The notes: generated by a model from the letters alone, not told the origin. A stretch of 52,452 nt of DNA from Candidatus Uhrbacteria bacterium (GCA_008363075.1 RHKK01000010.1:1-52452), one strand, 5' to 3'; counted from the stretch's first letter, positions 23,579 to 33,327 are shown. Numbers and translations: made by a program.

Positions 23579-23944
23579 TTATTCGGGGGTTACGGTGAAT
23601 CCGGCGTCGTCGCCACCCTCCATGGGGAGCGGAGTGACATTCAGCGGCACGACGTTCCCTTCCGCGTCGATGCCTTCGATGGTCGGGCCTCCGGAATTGA
23701 TCGGCTCAAGGTCCGGTACGATCGGTTGGGTCGGCGCGGCCGACGGGCGCCCTTTGAGCACGAGGTCCACGCCCTGACCGAGACCGAAGTCGAGTGCGGC
23801 GAAGAACGCGGCCGTGACGAGGCTGACGCCGACGACGAGCAGGCTGTAGCGGAGCGTCTCCTGACGCGTCGGCCAGGTGACTTTTTCAAGCTCCGCCTTG
23901 GACGAGCGGATGTAGTCCATGAACGAGGCGATCGGATTGGTCAT
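23579..23944 (-). CDS. secE: Preprotein translocase subunit SecE
   Basis: 121 residues. The core SKAELEKVTWPTRQETLRYSL and a single transmembrane helix (about 33-55) are standard for SecE. A tail of about 60 residues after the helix, rich in Pro, Gly and acidic residues, is unusual, since most single-helix SecE proteins end soon after the membrane. Start ATG at 23944; the promoter TTGCCA-17-TATCCT lies 44-72 nt upstream. Confidence 0.93.
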   Translation of the reverse strand: MTNPIASFMDYIRSSKAELEKVTWPTRQETLRYSLLVVGVSLVTAAFFAALDFGLGQGVDLVLKGRPSAAPTQPIVPDLEPINSGGPTIEGIDAEGNVVPLNVTPLPMEGGDDAGFTVTPE

Positions 23945-23987
23945 AAGATGGATGTTCTTTAAAAGGCCCCTGGGGGCCGATGGGGAA

Positions 23988-24016
23988 AGGATAACTGATT
24001 TTTCCCTGTCTGGCAA
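23988..24016 (-). promoter_or_regulatory. secE-nusG-rplK promoter
   Basis: TTGCCA (24016-24011), 17 nt, TATCCT (23993-23988). The leader has a GGCCCC/GGGGCC hairpin around 23965-23979. Confidence 0.7.
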
Positions 24017-24060
24017 GTAGCTTGAAGGAAACCGCGTTTTCTTATACGCTCGCACAGCTT

Positions 24061-24136
24061 CGGGCTATGGCGCAGTTGGTAGCGCGCATGCATGGGGTGC
24101 ATGAGGCCGAGGGTTCGAGTCCCTCTAGCCCGACCA
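24061..24136 (+). tRNA. tRNA-Pro (GGG)
   Basis: Full cloverleaf: acceptor CGGGCTA/TAGCCCG, D-arm GCGC-AGTTGGTA-GCGC, anticodon arm CATGC-ATGGGGT-GCATG with anticodon GGG (decodes CCC), T-arm GAGGG-TTCGAGT-CCCTC, discriminator A and encoded CCA. A -10 TATACG lies at 24043-24048 and a terminator follows. Confidence 0.95.
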
Positions 24137-24142
24137 CGTAAG

Positions 24143-24178
24143 GGCCGTAGCAAAAGCTGCGGCTTTTGCTTTACGGCC
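24143..24178 (+). terminator. tRNA-Pro downstream hairpin
   Basis: GCAAAAGC-TGCG-GCTTTTGC inside GGCCGTA/TACGGCC, with no long U-tract. Confidence 0.6.
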
Positions 24179-24220
24179 ACGTGGCGTGGCCATCACCCTT
24201 GACGTTTTCCTAAGGATTTC

Positions 24221-24249
24221 TTGCGTTCTTGGAACGAGCTGCGCATAAT
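24221..24249 (+). promoter_or_regulatory. HU gene promoter
   Basis: TTGCGT (24221-24226), 17 nt, CATAAT (24244-24249); leader about 50 nt. Confidence 0.6.
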
Positions 24250-24305
24250 ACCCAAGCAAACCCGACATTTTCATTCCTAACCCGGGTTCTTTCCTCCATT
24301 TTCCT

Positions 24306-24587
24306 ATGGCCAAGATGACCAAGTCCCAGCTCATGTCCGAGCTCGCGGCGAAGCTCAATGTGAGCAAGAAAGAAGCAACGATGTTCGTGGAGACGCTTGT
24401 CGACATGGCGCTTAAGCATGTGAAGCAAGAGGGCGAATTCGTGCTTCCCGGCATGGGCAAGCTCGTGAAGGTGAAGCGCGCCGCGCGCATGGGCCGCAAC
24501 CCGGCCACGGGCGAAGAGATCAAAATTCCGGCCAAGACGGTGGTGAAATTCCGCGTCGCGAAGGCGGCGAAGGAGGCCGTGCTCTAG
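24306..24587 (+). CDS. hup: HU family DNA-binding protein
   Basis: 93 residues. The HU/IHF fold is clear: TKSQLMSELAAKLNVSKKEA helices, then GEFVLPGMGKLVKVKRAARMGRNPATGEEIKIPA, where the arm has RNPATGE with the DNA-intercalating proline. It compacts DNA as a dimer. No ribosome site precedes the ATG, as in other highly expressed genes here. A TTCG-capped terminator starts 10 nt after the stop. Confidence 0.96.
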   Translation: MAKMTKSQLMSELAAKLNVSKKEATMFVETLVDMALKHVKQEGEFVLPGMGKLVKVKRAARMGRNPATGEEIKIPAKTVVKFRVAKAAKEAVL

Positions 24588-24596
24588 AGGGGAATC

Positions 24597-24620
24597 AAAA
24601 AGAGGCTTCGGCCTCTTTTT
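24597..24620 (+). terminator. HU gene terminator
   Basis: Perfect 10-bp stem AAAAAGAGGC/GCCTCTTTTT with TTCG tetraloop. Confidence 0.92.
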
Positions 24621-24634
24621 GGTATGATGCATCT

Positions 24635-25081
24635 ATGAAGATTCGCGCCTCACTCGCGTCCACCGGCGGGATCGTCCTGTCCGGCATCTTGCTCGTCCTC
24701 GGTGTGCTCACGTGGTTCTCGGCACAGGCGGATCATATGCCCATCCAGTTCGGCCTCTTCGGATTCTTGTTCCTCGGGCTTGCGGTCTATGAGGCGGACG
24801 CCTGGAGCGAATCGCTCTCGTTGGAAAACGGCATCATCCAATTCGATTCGCTCCTGCATGCGAAGAAGCGCATCAATGCCTGCGCCATGGCGGACGTCCT
24901 CGTCGTCCACGAGGGATTGAACCAGGAGCGCGGCATCATTTCCGCCGTGTTTCGTGAACCGGACGGCACCAAGCATCGTCTTGCGCTCGGCCCGCTGTGG
25001 CGCCGCCGCGATCTTGAACGTTTTTTTGCCTCGATCGAAGAAGCGACGGGGGAGTGCAAATTGGTCGAACATGTGCGGTAG
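24635..25081 (+). CDS. Membrane protein, two helices plus PH-like domain
   Basis: 148 residues: two adjacent transmembrane helices (about 10-29 and 36-53), then a beta-rich cytoplasmic domain (SLSLENGIIQFDSLLHAKKRI...) resembling bacterial PH-like membrane proteins. No function known. It precedes the LOG gene by 18 nt on the same strand, so the two are probably co-transcribed. Confidence 0.65.
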   Translation: MKIRASLASTGGIVLSGILLVLGVLTWFSAQADHMPIQFGLFGFLFLGLAVYEADAWSESLSLENGIIQFDSLLHAKKRINACAMADVLVVHEGLNQERGIISAVFREPDGTKHRLALGPLWRRRDLERFFASIEEATGECKLVEHVR

Positions 25082-25099
25082 GCGTGATACGATACGCGC

Positions 25100-25954
25100 A
25101 TGCCAAAAACGCCATCCAACGGAAAAAAACCGACCGCAAAGAAATCATCCCCGAAGCGCCTTCAGGATGCGGGCGTGTATCATCGCGATTCGGAAACGCA
25201 GTTCCTCCCCGAACCGAGCTGGACGGGTCCGGGAGCGGGTTCGCCGGCCGCGCATCGGTTCCGTCACTGGGTGTGTAGCGACAACAATACGTGCGTGCCC
25301 TACGTGGAGCAGGAGAGTTTTACCGAGAACATCAACTGGCGGATCTTTCGCATCATGGCGGAGTTCGTCGAAGGGTTCGAGTTTCTCTCACGGCTCGAGA
25401 AGGAGGTGACGTTTTTCGGATCCGCGCGTGCGATGCCGGAGAACAAATATTATAAGTCGGCGCGTGAGCTTGCGCATCGGCTCGGCAAGGAAGGCTTTAC
25501 GATCATCACGGGCGGCGGACCCGGTATCATGGAAGCGGGCAACCGTGGGGCCTTCGAAGCGGGCGGGGAGTCGATCGGACTCGATATCCAGCTACCGACG
25601 GAGCAGCGGCGTAACAAATACGTGAAGCAATCAAAAGGGTTCCATTATTTCTTCACGCGCAAGGTGATGCTGTCGGCTTCCGCGCAGGCCTACATTTTCT
25701 TTCCCGGGGGATTCGGCACCATGGACGAACTGTTCGAGATGGTCACGCTCATCCAGACCGGAAAGATGTCGGATCACGTCCCCGTCATCCTGTTCGGAAA
25801 AGACTACTGGGAAGGCATGCTCGACTGGATCAGGAAGAACATGATGGAGGAAAATCATTTCATCGAACCGTTCGAACTGGAGATTCTTCGCGTCGTGGAT
25901 TCCGTCGATGAGGCATACGAGATCATCCGTCAAACCCCGGAACGGGTGCTGTGA
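25100..25954 (+). CDS. LOG family protein (TIGR00730 type)
   Basis: 284 residues. The Rossmann-like LOG core starts near residue 102: FFGSAR, TGGGPGIMEAGNRGAFEAGG (137-156) and PGGFGTMDE (202-210), which carry the nucleotide-binding and catalytic residues. LOG proteins cleave ribose-5-phosphate from nucleoside monophosphates (cytokinin precursors or AMP-like substrates); in bacteria the role is salvage or unknown. The first 100 residues are an extra lysine-rich and variable region with two cysteines, longer than usual. Word-repeat sequence begins right after the stop. Confidence 0.9.
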   Translation: MPKTPSNGKKPTAKKSSPKRLQDAGVYHRDSETQFLPEPSWTGPGAGSPAAHRFRHWVCSDNNTCVPYVEQESFTENINWRIFRIMAEFVEGFEFLSRLEKEVTFFGSARAMPENKYYKSARELAHRLGKEGFTIITGGGPGIMEAGNRGAFEAGGESIGLDIQLPTEQRRNKYVKQSKGFHYFFTRKVMLSASAQAYIFFPGGFGTMDELFEMVTLIQTGKMSDHVPVILFGKDYWEGMLDWIRKNMMEENHFIEPFELEILRVVDSVDEAYEIIRQTPERVL

Positions 25955-25987
25955 AGCAAAAAAAGCAATAGGCAATAAGCAATAAGG
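25955..25987. repeat. AGCAATA word-repeat, left arm
   Basis: Units AGCAATAGGCAATAAGCAATA starting at the base after the LOG stop; its inverted partner is 26035-26063. A terminator hairpin lies between. Confidence 0.75.
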
Positions 25988-26001
25988 AGATCGTGGCATT
26001 C

Positions 26002-26027
26002 AAAAACCGAGTGACTCCTCGGTTTTT
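26002..26027. terminator. Bidirectional terminator between LOG and rpmB
   Basis: AAAAACCGAG/CTCGGTTTTT, 10 bp, loop TGACTC; serves both convergent genes. Confidence 0.85.
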
Positions 26028-26034
26028 TTGCCCG

Positions 26035-26063
26035 CCTATTGCTTTTTGCTGGTTGCCATTGCC
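26035..26063. repeat. AGCAATA word-repeat, right arm, encoding the L28 tail
   Basis: CCTATTGCTTTTTGCTGG on the plus strand. On the minus strand it encodes the last residues MATSKKQ and the stop of L28. Confidence 0.75.
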
Positions 26064-26290
26064 TCTTTCTTCGCGGCCTTCTTTTGCCGCTTAGTCGGCA
26101 GCTCGCCGTGCGCCTGTTTCGCGAGTTTGCGCAACGTGCGTAGGGTGCTCGCCGCCACGCGAACGCGGCGCCCGTTAATGCGGACGGTCTGGAGATTCAC
26201 GTGCTGGCGGCGGCGCGTCGCGATGTTGGAGTGGCTGCGCGAGTTGGCACTCTTGGCGCCTTTGCCGGTGATGGCGTCGATGCGGGACAT
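26036..26290 (-). CDS. rpmB: 50S ribosomal protein L28
   Basis: 84 residues. Core GNSRSHSNIATRRRQ-like segment (here SANSRSHSNIATRRRQHVNLQTVRING) and AASTLRTLRKL are typical. The tail after residue 65 is lysine/alanine-rich, and the final residues plus stop are encoded by the AGCAATA word repeat, so the 3' end appears to have been replaced. Convergent with LOG; divergent from the M50 protease, with another word repeat between. Confidence 0.93.
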   Translation of the reverse strand: MSRIDAITGKGAKSANSRSHSNIATRRRQHVNLQTVRINGRRVRVAASTLRTLRKLAKQAHGELPTKRQKKAAKKEAMATSKKQ

Positions 26291-26298
26291 AAGTTGGG

Positions 26299-26357
26299 GC
26301 AGGTGTTAGGTTTCAGCTGTCAGGTGATAGCTTCAAACCTGAAACCTGAAAGCTGTT
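26299..26357. repeat. CAGGTTT word-repeat, inverted arms
   Basis: Left arm CAGGTGTTAGGTTTCAG and CAGGTGATAG; right arm AAACCTGAAACCTGAAAG. It fills the spacer between the divergent rpmB and M50 genes. Confidence 0.75.
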
Positions 26358-26424
26358 ATCGTTCCGGAAGGATAGTTGAATTCGCGCTCTTTGTAAAGAG
26401 TGGCGGATATGAGAGGATGTACGC

Positions 26425-27060
26425 ATGGGTCTCATCTCCCTCTTGTTTCAAGAACCTTTGGCGTTTTTCGTCTTGGTCGTCGCGCTCGTGTTTACGCTCT
26501 CCGTGCATGAGGCCGCGCATGCCTGGGTCGGACACCTGCTCGGTGATTCCACGGCCAAGCGCATGGGGCGTCTCACGCTCAACCCGTTCGCGCATCTCGA
26601 TCCGCTTGGCTCTCTCATGATCCTCTTCGCGGGATTCGGCTATGCGAAACCCGTGCCGTTCAATCCGTATAATTTGCGCTATCAGCGATGGGGGCCGGCC
26701 CTTGTCGCCGCCGCCGGTCCCGGATCGAACTTCCTGTTCGGCATGCTGTGCGCGCTCGCATACGGTTGGCTTGTTCCCATGCTCGGGCCGGCGAACCTGC
26801 TGACGCTGACGCTCTTGTTTCTCGGCCAGATCAACTTTGCGCTCATGGCGTTCAATTTGGTTCCCGTTCCTCCGCTCGACGGGTCAAAGGCCCTGCTCGC
26901 GTTTTTGGCCGGTCCGCAGCATGCCCGGACGCGATACCTTCTAGAGACGCAGGGGCCGAGCATTCTCTTCATGTTGATCATCCTCGAGATTTTGTTCAAT
27001 TTCGGGCTTTTTTCTTGGATTTCCTGGGTCGCCACGGGACTCTTCCGGTTTTTCAGCTAA
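26425..27060 (+). CDS. Site-2 protease family (M50) membrane metallopeptidase
   Basis: 211 residues, about five helices. Zinc motif HEAAH (H28, E29, H32) in the first long helix and the second motif NLVPVPPLDGSK (D about 153) mark the minimal M50B/SREBP-like core, with no PDZ or CBS domain. It would cut transmembrane substrates; none is evident here. The str operon promoter starts 5 nt after its stop. Confidence 0.93.
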   Translation: MGLISLLFQEPLAFFVLVVALVFTLSVHEAAHAWVGHLLGDSTAKRMGRLTLNPFAHLDPLGSLMILFAGFGYAKPVPFNPYNLRYQRWGPALVAAAGPGSNFLFGMLCALAYGWLVPMLGPANLLTLTLLFLGQINFALMAFNLVPVPPLDGSKALLAFLAGPQHARTRYLLETQGPSILFMLIILEILFNFGLFSWISWVATGLFRFFS

Positions 27061-27064
27061 CCCC

Positions 27065-27094
27065 TTGACGACTTCGCCATCCCGCTGCTAGATT
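27065..27094 (+). promoter_or_regulatory. str operon promoter
   Basis: TTGACG (27065-27070), 18 nt, TAGATT (27089-27094); leader about 34 nt to rpsL. Confidence 0.7.
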
Positions 27095-27134
27095 ACGGGC
27101 ACTTTTCCCGTTTTTGGGATGATTTTCCGCCCAC

Positions 27135-27560
27135 ATGCCTACGATCAACCAGTTGGTCCGCCGGTCGCGCAAGCCGATCAAGGCGAAGTCCAAGAGCCCC
27201 GCGCTCCAATACGCGATGGACACGCTTCACCGCAAGCGCACCTCGCTTCGTCGCGGTGCGGCCTTTAAGCGTGGCGTCTGCACCAAGGTGACGACCATGA
27301 CCCCGAAGAAGCCGAACTCGGCCATCCGCAAGATCGCGCGCGTGCGTCTTTCCAACGGAACGGAAGTCTCGGCGTACATTCCGGGTGAGGGCCATAACTT
27401 GCAGGAGCACTCGATCGTGATGATCCGTGGCGGTCGTGTGAAAGACCTTCCGGGCGTGCGCTATCACATCGTGCGCGGCGTGTACGACACCCAGGGCGTG
27501 CAGAACCGCCGCAAGGGCCGATCGCTGTACGGCGCGCGCAAGCCGAAAGAAGCGAAATAA
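27135..27560 (+). CDS. rpsL: 30S ribosomal protein S12
   Basis: 141 residues; [14 protein letters not shown], the [17 protein letters not shown] loop with K of the streptomycin-resistance site, and [10 protein letters not shown] are all present. Decoding-centre protein and first gene of the str operon. No Shine-Dalgarno before the ATG. Confidence 0.98.
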   Translation: MPTINQLVRRSRKPIKAKSKSPALQYAMDTLHRKRTSLRRGAAFKRGVCTKVTTMTPKKPNSAIRKIARVRLSNGTEVSAYIPGEGHNLQEHSIVMIRGGRVKDLPGVRYHIVRGVYDTQGVQNRRKGRSLYGARKPKEAK

Positions 27561-27627
27561 GAATCATGAATCACGAAGCATGATTTTCTCAACACCCTGA
27601 TTCTTGATTCCAGATTCCTGATTCTAC
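27561..27627. repeat. GAATCA word-repeat, inverted arms
   Basis: Left arm GAATCATGAATCACGAAGCA; right arm TGATTCTTGATTCCAGATTC and CTGATTCT. It begins right after the rpsL stop and fills the rpsL-rpsG gap. Confidence 0.75.
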
Positions 27628-27632
27628 CCAAT

Positions 27633-28100
27633 ATGCGTGGCAAAAAAGCCCCCCGCCGCAAGATCGCCGCGGATTCCAAATACAACTCGCCGTTGGTGAC
27701 CAAGCTCATCAACTACGTTATGGAGGACGGCAAGAAGACGACGGCCCAAACCATCGTCTATTCGGCGTTCGATCACATCGAAAAGAAGATGGAGAAGCCG
27801 GCGCTTGAAGTGTTCGACGAAGCGCTGAAGAACGTGTCGCCGGTGTTGGAGGTGAAGGCGAAGCGCGTCGGTGGCGCCAACTACCAGGTGCCGATGCAGG
27901 TGCGCGCCGACCGCCGCATCCAGCTGGCTTACCGCTGGATTCTCGACGCGGCCCGTTCGCGCAAGGGCAAGCCGATGGCCGAGAAGCTCGCGTTCGAACT
28001 CATGGAAGCCGCCCAGAATCAGGGCGACGCGGTGAAGAAGAAGCTCGACGTCCAGCGCATGGCCGAGGCCAACCGCGCCTTCGCGCATTTTGCGAAATAA
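27633..28100 (+). CDS. rpsG: 30S ribosomal protein S7
   Basis: 155 residues, typical length; [17 protein letters not shown] and [13 protein letters not shown] are conserved. Binds the 3' major domain of 16S rRNA and starts its assembly. Confidence 0.98.
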   Translation: MRGKKAPRRKIAADSKYNSPLVTKLINYVMEDGKKTTAQTIVYSAFDHIEKKMEKPALEVFDEALKNVSPVLEVKAKRVGGANYQVPMQVRADRRIQLAYRWILDAARSRKGKPMAEKLAFELMEAAQNQGDAVKKKLDVQRMAEANRAFAHFAK

Positions 28101-28101
28101 C

Positions 28102-28158
28102 ATAGGTCCTCTAGGTCCGATCGGACCTAGAGGACCTATTTTCCGTAGGACCTATACC
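28102..28158. repeat. AGGACCTA word-repeat with 38-nt perfect palindrome
   Basis: 28102-28139 is perfectly self-complementary (arms starting ATAGGTCCTCTAGGTCC), followed by one more AGGACCTAT. It fills the rpsG-fusA gap. Confidence 0.85.
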
Positions 28159-28169
28159 ACTTATTACCT

Positions 28170-30254
28170 ATGCCCCGCGAATATTCGCTCCAGGATACCC
28201 GGAACTTCGGGATCATCGCTCACATCGACGCCGGTAAGACGACCGTCTCCGAGCGCGTGTTGTTTTACACTGGCCGCAAGCACAAGATCGGCGAAGTGCA
28301 CGAGGGCGAGGCGACCATGGACTGGATGGAGCAGGAACGCGAGCGCGGGATTACGATCACCGCGGCCGCGACGACGTGCTTCTGGAAAGGCAAGCGCCTG
28401 AACCTCATCGACACGCCGGGACACATCGATTTTACGATCGAGGTGCAGCGCAGCTTGCGCGTACTCGACGGCGCCGTGACCGTGTTCGACGGCGTCGCGG
28501 GCGTGGAGCCGCAGTCCGAGACCGTGTGGCGCCAGGCCGACAAGCACAACGTGCCGCGTTTGTGCTTCGTCAACAAGCTCGACCGCATGGGCGCCGACTT
28601 CTACAAGGACGTCGCGTCGATCCACGAAAAGCTCACCAAGAGCGCGTATCCGATCCAGCTGCCGATCGGGGCCGAGGCGAATTTTCAGGGTATCATCGAC
28701 CTCATGACGATGAAGGCCGAGGTGTATCTTGATGAAATGGGGCAGAAATTCGAACAGCGCGACGTGCCGGCCGACATGCTCGACAAGGCGAAGGAATATC
28801 GCGCCAAGCTCATGGAGGCGATCGCGGAAACCGATGAGACGTTGATGAACAAGTATCTCGGCGGTGAGGAGCTGACGGCTGAAGAAATGAAGTCCGGCCT
28901 GCGCAAGGCGGTGATCGCGAACCAGATCTATCCGATCCTGTGCGGTTCGGCGTTGAAGAACAAAGGCGTGCAGTTTTTGCTCGACGCGGTGGTGGAGTAT
29001 CTGCCGTCGCCGCTCGACATCCCGCCGACGAAGGCACATGACATCGACGATCCGGAGAAGGTGATCGAGGTGAAGGCCGACGACAACGAACCGTTCGCCG
29101 CCCTCGCCTTCAAGGTGATGACCGATCCGTTCGTCGGGAAGCTCGTGTTTTTCCGCGTGTATTCCGGCATGTTGAAGTCGGGTTCGTATGTCGTGAACGC
29201 CAAGAGCGGCGAGCGCGAACGCATTTCACGCATCGTGCGCATGCACTCCAATGAGCGGGAGGAAGTGCAGGAAGTGTTTGCCGGCGAGATCGCCGCGGCC
29301 GTCGGTTTGAAGGCGACGTACACGGGCGACACGCTCTTTGATGAATCGCGTCCGCTCGTGCTCGAATCCATCGTCATTCCGGAGCCGGTGATCTCGATCG
29401 CCATCGAACCGAAGACCAAAGGCGATCAGGAAAAGATGGGCGTCGCGCTTTCCAAGCTCGCCGAAGAAGATCCGTCATTCCGCGTGCGCACCGACGAGGA
29501 AACGTTGCAGACCATCATTTCCGGCATGGGCGAATTGCACCTCGACATCATCGTGGATCGCATGAAGCGCGAGTTCAAAGTCGAGGCGAACGTCGGTCAA
29601 CCGCAGGTGTCGTATCGCGAAGCGATTCGCGGCCGCGCCGAAAACGTGGAAGGGAAATTCATCCGTCAGTCGGGCGGACGCGGTCAGTACGGTCATGCCG
29701 TGATCAACATCGAACCGCTGGAGCGTGGCAAGGGCTACGAGTTCGACGACCAGATCAAGGGCGGCGTGATTCCGCGCGAATTCATCCAGCCGATCAACAA
29801 GGGCATCCAGGAAGCGGTGCAGCGCGGCGTACTCGCCGGCTATCCGGTGCTCGACGTGAAAGTCGAATTGGTAGACGGTTCGTTCCACGACGTGGACTCG
29901 TCCGAAGCCGCGTTCAAAATCGCGGGATCGATGGCGTTCCAGGAAGCGTGCAAGCGCGCCGGGCTGTATCTGCTCGAGCCGGTCATGAAGGTCGAAGTGG
30001 TGACGCCCGAGCAGTTCATGGGCGACGTGATCGGGGACCTGAACGCCAAGCGCGGTCAGATTCAGGATATGGAAGAGCGCTCCGGCGCCCGCGTCGTGAA
30101 CGCGCTCGTTCCGCTGTCCGAGATGTTCGGCTACGCGACCAACCTCCGCTCGATGACGCAGGGTCGCGCGAGCTACTCGATGGAGTTCAGCCATTACGGC
30201 GAGGTGCCGAGCAACGTGGCGCAGACGATCATCGAAGGGAAAGGGAAGAAATAA
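28170..30254 (+). CDS. fusA: Elongation factor G
   Basis: 694 residues, normal. G1 AHIDAGKT (17-24), G2 RGITITAA, G3 DTPGHIDF, G4 [10 protein letters not shown], then domains II to V. Catalyses GTP-dependent translocation. The canonical domain IV loop [10 protein letters not shown] is present. Followed by a strong terminator, so tuf is a separate unit here. Confidence 0.98.
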   Translation: MPREYSLQDTRNFGIIAHIDAGKTTVSERVLFYTGRKHKIGEVHEGEATMDWMEQERERGITITAAATTCFWKGKRLNLIDTPGHIDFTIEVQRSLRVLDGAVTVFDGVAGVEPQSETVWRQADKHNVPRLCFVNKLDRMGADFYKDVASIHEKLTKSAYPIQLPIGAEANFQGIIDLMTMKAEVYLDEMGQKFEQRDVPADMLDKAKEYRAKLMEAIAETDETLMNKYLGGEELTAEEMKSGLRKAVIANQIYPILCGSALKNKGVQFLLDAVVEYLPSPLDIPPTKAHDIDDPEKVIEVKADDNEPFAALAFKVMTDPFVGKLVFFRVYSGMLKSGSYVVNAKSGERERISRIVRMHSNEREEVQEVFAGEIAAAVGLKATYTGDTLFDESRPLVLESIVIPEPVISIAIEPKTKGDQEKMGVALSKLAEEDPSFRVRTDEETLQTIISGMGELHLDIIVDRMKREFKVEANVGQPQVSYREAIRGRAENVEGKFIRQSGGRGQYGHAVINIEPLERGKGYEFDDQIKGGVIPREFIQPINKGIQEAVQRGVLAGYPVLDVKVELVDGSFHDVDSSEAAFKIAGSMAFQEACKRAGLYLLEPVMKVEVVTPEQFMGDVIGDLNAKRGQIQDMEERSGARVVNALVPLSEMFGYATNLRSMTQGRASYSMEFSHYGEVPSNVAQTIIEGKGKK

Positions 30255-30261
30255 CGGATAA

Positions 30262-30418
30262 CAAAACCCCGCCGAACGGCGGGGTTTTTCGTCAAAACGT
30301 TGAAGTCGTATTCAGGCTTTTTCTATCGAGATTTTTTCCTATCGAACCTTCGTTGTTTTTCGTGCGTTTCGTCCGGAAGCATGTGCCGGATGGACGTGAC
30401 GCTTTTCGCGTAGCACTC
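30262..30418 (-). ncRNA. Candidate small RNA in the fusA-downstream gap
   Basis: A minus-strand unit of about 157 nt lies between a strong promoter (30425-30453) and the bidirectional terminator at 30263-30289. Predicted elements are an ACGC-GAAAA-GCGT hairpin inside GTG/CAC, a CGTCC/GGACG hairpin, and a tandem TCGATAG-AAAAA repeat before the terminator. No frame longer than about 20 codons is present. It does not match 4.5S, 6S or tmRNA as I know them. It would run antisense towards fusA's 3' end. Confidence 0.45.
30263..30289. terminator. fusA terminator (bidirectional)
   Basis: Perfect 11-bp stem AAAACCCCGCC/GGCGGGGTTTT, loop GAAC. Confidence 0.92.
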
Positions 30419-30424
30419 GGACCC

Positions 30425-30453
30425 ATAGTAGCATATTTTCTCAATTTTGTCAA
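30425..30453 (-). promoter_or_regulatory. Promoter of the candidate small RNA
   Basis: TTGACA (30453-30448), 17 nt, TACTAT (30430-30425) on the minus strand, within an AT-rich patch and pointing into the intergenic gap, not at a gene. Confidence 0.65.
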
Positions 30454-30488
30454 TGATATTTCAATATTCTTCGCTAGGATTAGCGAAA

Positions 30489-30514
30489 ATAAAAAAGAGA
30501 TCCCGTGAGGGATC
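30489..30514 (-). terminator. Terminator overlapping the stop of the next gene
   Basis: GATCCC-TCAC-GGGATC then six T on the minus strand; its 5' arm includes part of the stop codon at 30513-30515. Confidence 0.75.
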
Positions 30515-31022
30515 AGGCCGGGTTCAGGAGGTCGCTCTCCGTGAGCTCGCCGCTCGCAAGCATGCTCAGGAAGCGTTCGAAGGCGCCGTGAAAACGTCCT
30601 GCCTCCTGCCGCGTTCCGTACGGGAACTGATTTCGCAGAACGCTACTCGCGTCCCGGACGCGGCGCATGACGGTCTGTAGGGGTAGCACGACCTCGGAGA
30701 GATACGCCTCGAGCGTCATCAGATCCTTCTGGACCTCAATGAGTCCCCACAGATCGTACTTGGTGGAATGGTTACAGTCGTCGTGGTCGCCGCTGTAATC
30801 GTGTCCGATCGTCCATCCGAACCTGAGACTTTCTTGGAACAGGTCTTGCAGCCCCTTGTGAAGCTTGCAGCGCTGCTCGAGATCGCGACAATTCGGGCGC
30901 AGCAGCTCCCAGTGGGCCGGCTTTCTGTAACCGATTGACGTTGTTGCGTGCAGGAAGCACAGGTACGCGATGGCGAGGTCGATCTGCGCCGCGGTCACTG
31001 TGATGGGTTGTTCGTTCTTCAA
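30513..31022 (-). CDS. Hypothetical soluble protein, TTG start
   Basis: 169 residues from a TTG with GGAGG 6 nt upstream, which decides the start over ATG codons further up. Mostly helical, rich in Leu, Arg and His; contains WTIGHDYSGDHDDCNHSTKYDLW (around 70-92), a cluster of His/Asp/Cys that could bind a metal. I do not recognise a family. The strong ribosome site and the terminator overlapping the stop are shared with the purine and other hypothetical genes of this window. Confidence 0.6.
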   Translation of the reverse strand: MKNEQPITVTAAQIDLAIAYLCFLHATTSIGYRKPAHWELLRPNCRDLEQRCKLHKGLQDLFQESLRFGWTIGHDYSGDHDDCNHSTKYDLWGLIEVQKDLMTLEAYLSEVVLPLQTVMRRVRDASSVLRNQFPYGTRQEAGRFHGAFERFLSMLASGELTESDLLNPA

Positions 31023-31115
31023 GGTTCGCCTCCGTGTCGCGAGCATGGCATTTGCATGATTTCCGGTCAATCCATTTGACGTTGCGCGATGCACGATACA
31101 AGATTCACGACAGAT

Positions 31116-31403
31116 ATGTCATTCCAACGTATTTTTGAGATGGTGAAACGGCAGGGGATGCCGCTTGTCATCACCGACGGGCAGGGGAAGGATCCGCTGA
31201 TTGTTTTACCGCTCGATATGTACGAGGCGCTGGCCGACGGTCAGGCGCTTGGCGCGCCCCCATCGACCCAAGAAGGGGAGAAGGAGCCGGTCATTATCCC
31301 GGTGAAGGAGAAACCCTCGCCGGCCGAGTCCGATCTCTTGGCCGATTTGAGCATCGAGGAGCGTTTCTATATCGAGTCGTTGGAAGAAGACAAAAATAGC
31401 TAA
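31116..31403 (+). CDS. Hypothetical protein, Phd/YefM-like N-terminus
   Basis: 95 residues. The N-terminal 40 (MSFQRIFEMVKRQGMPLVITDGQGKDPLIVLPLDMYEAL) resemble a Phd/YefM antitoxin-like fold or a small Patescibacteria family; the second half is a Pro/Glu-rich linker ending in an acidic helix. No toxin partner is adjacent. The ATG at 31116 is preferred to one 27 nt upstream because it begins the conserved strand. Confidence 0.6.
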   Translation: MSFQRIFEMVKRQGMPLVITDGQGKDPLIVLPLDMYEALADGQALGAPPSTQEGEKEPVIIPVKEKPSPAESDLLADLSIEERFYIESLEEDKNS

Positions 31404-31448
31404 GATAAAACAAAAAGATTGATCCATGCAGCTTGGGGATCATCCCCC

Positions 31449-31477
31449 TTGCAGGATATTTCTGCCTCTGCTATCCT
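31449..31477 (+). promoter_or_regulatory. tuf promoter
   Basis: TTGCAG (31449-31454), 17 nt, TATCCT (31472-31477). Leader about 54 nt. Confidence 0.7.
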
Positions 31478-31537
31478 CTGGGAACTCGCAAACGCGAAAA
31501 TTGTTTTAACTAAAGCCATTCTTCACTCATACGCACT

Positions 31538-32728
<1,191 letters not shown>

Positions 32729-32736
32729 TTCCTAGC

Positions 32737-32757
32737 GAGGGGAGGTTTCCTCCCCTC
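32737..32757 (+). terminator. tuf downstream hairpin
   Basis: Perfect 9-bp GAGGGGAGG/CCTCCCCTC, loop TTT, but only a short T tract. It may act as a partial terminator or attenuator ahead of rpsJ. Confidence 0.55.
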
Positions 32758-32828
32758 CTTCGGTATTCGGACCTCGGTCCGCGTCCCAAAGGAGGGGAGG
32801 AATGCCATGGCCTCCTCCGTCATACCCC

Positions 32829-33176
32829 ATGTCCGCAGACACCAAAAAGGCTTCCGCAAAGGACGCCGCTCCCAGTCATCGCGTGCGTATCAAGATCCGG
32901 GCGTATGATCACAAGATCATCGACCAGGCGACGCGCACGATCATCGAAACGGCGGAGCGCTCGGGCGCGAAAGTGATCGGCCCGGTGCCGCTTCCGACGG
33001 AAAAGAAGAAGTGGACGGTCAACCGTTCCACCTTCGTCCACAAGAACGCGCGCGAGCAGTTCGAGATGCGCATCCACAAGCGCATCGTGGACATTCTCGA
33101 TCCGAATGCGAAGACCATCGACGCGCTGACGTCGTTGAACCTCCCCGCGGGCGTGGATGTCGAGATCAAGATGTAG
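32829..33176 (+). CDS. rpsJ: 30S ribosomal protein S10
   Basis: 115 residues; [25 protein letters not shown] and [16 protein letters not shown] are conserved. It starts with an extra 15 residues compared with E. coli. S10 also links to NusG. The start is the ATG of MSADTKK. First gene of the S10 cluster, followed by an unusually long, structured gap. Confidence 0.97.
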   Translation: MSADTKKASAKDAAPSHRVRIKIRAYDHKIIDQATRTIIETAERSGAKVIGPVPLPTEKKKWTVNRSTFVHKNAREQFEMRIHKRIVDILDPNAKTIDALTSLNLPAGVDVEIKM

Positions 33177-33278
33177 GCTCCCATCAAAATCCAGTTCGAT
33201 CCCAAGGAGAAAGTTTCCCGCATTGCGGGAATAACCTCCCTGCAGTGCATCGAAATCGATATCACGGTCAGGTTTTTC

Positions 33279-33327
33279 AAGCCTGGAATGTGTAGGCGAT
33301 TTCCGATCGCCTGCGGATTCCAGGCTT
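33279..33327 (+). promoter_or_regulatory. Long hairpin abutting the rplC start codon
   Basis: AAGCCTGGAAT (33279-33289) pairs with ATTCCAGGCTT (33317-33327) and, inside a 4x4 internal loop (GTGT/GCGG), AGGCGAT pairs with ATCGCCT around a 5-nt loop. The ATG of rplC begins 2 nt after the stem. Upstream in the same gap is TCCCGCATTGCGGGA, a second hairpin. S10 operons are often autoregulated through RNA structure; this element is the candidate here. Confidence 0.65.

Noticed and set aside
30300-30420. 4.5S, 6S or tmRNA identity for the RNA after fusA
   Set aside because: None of the diagnostic loops of these RNAs is visible.
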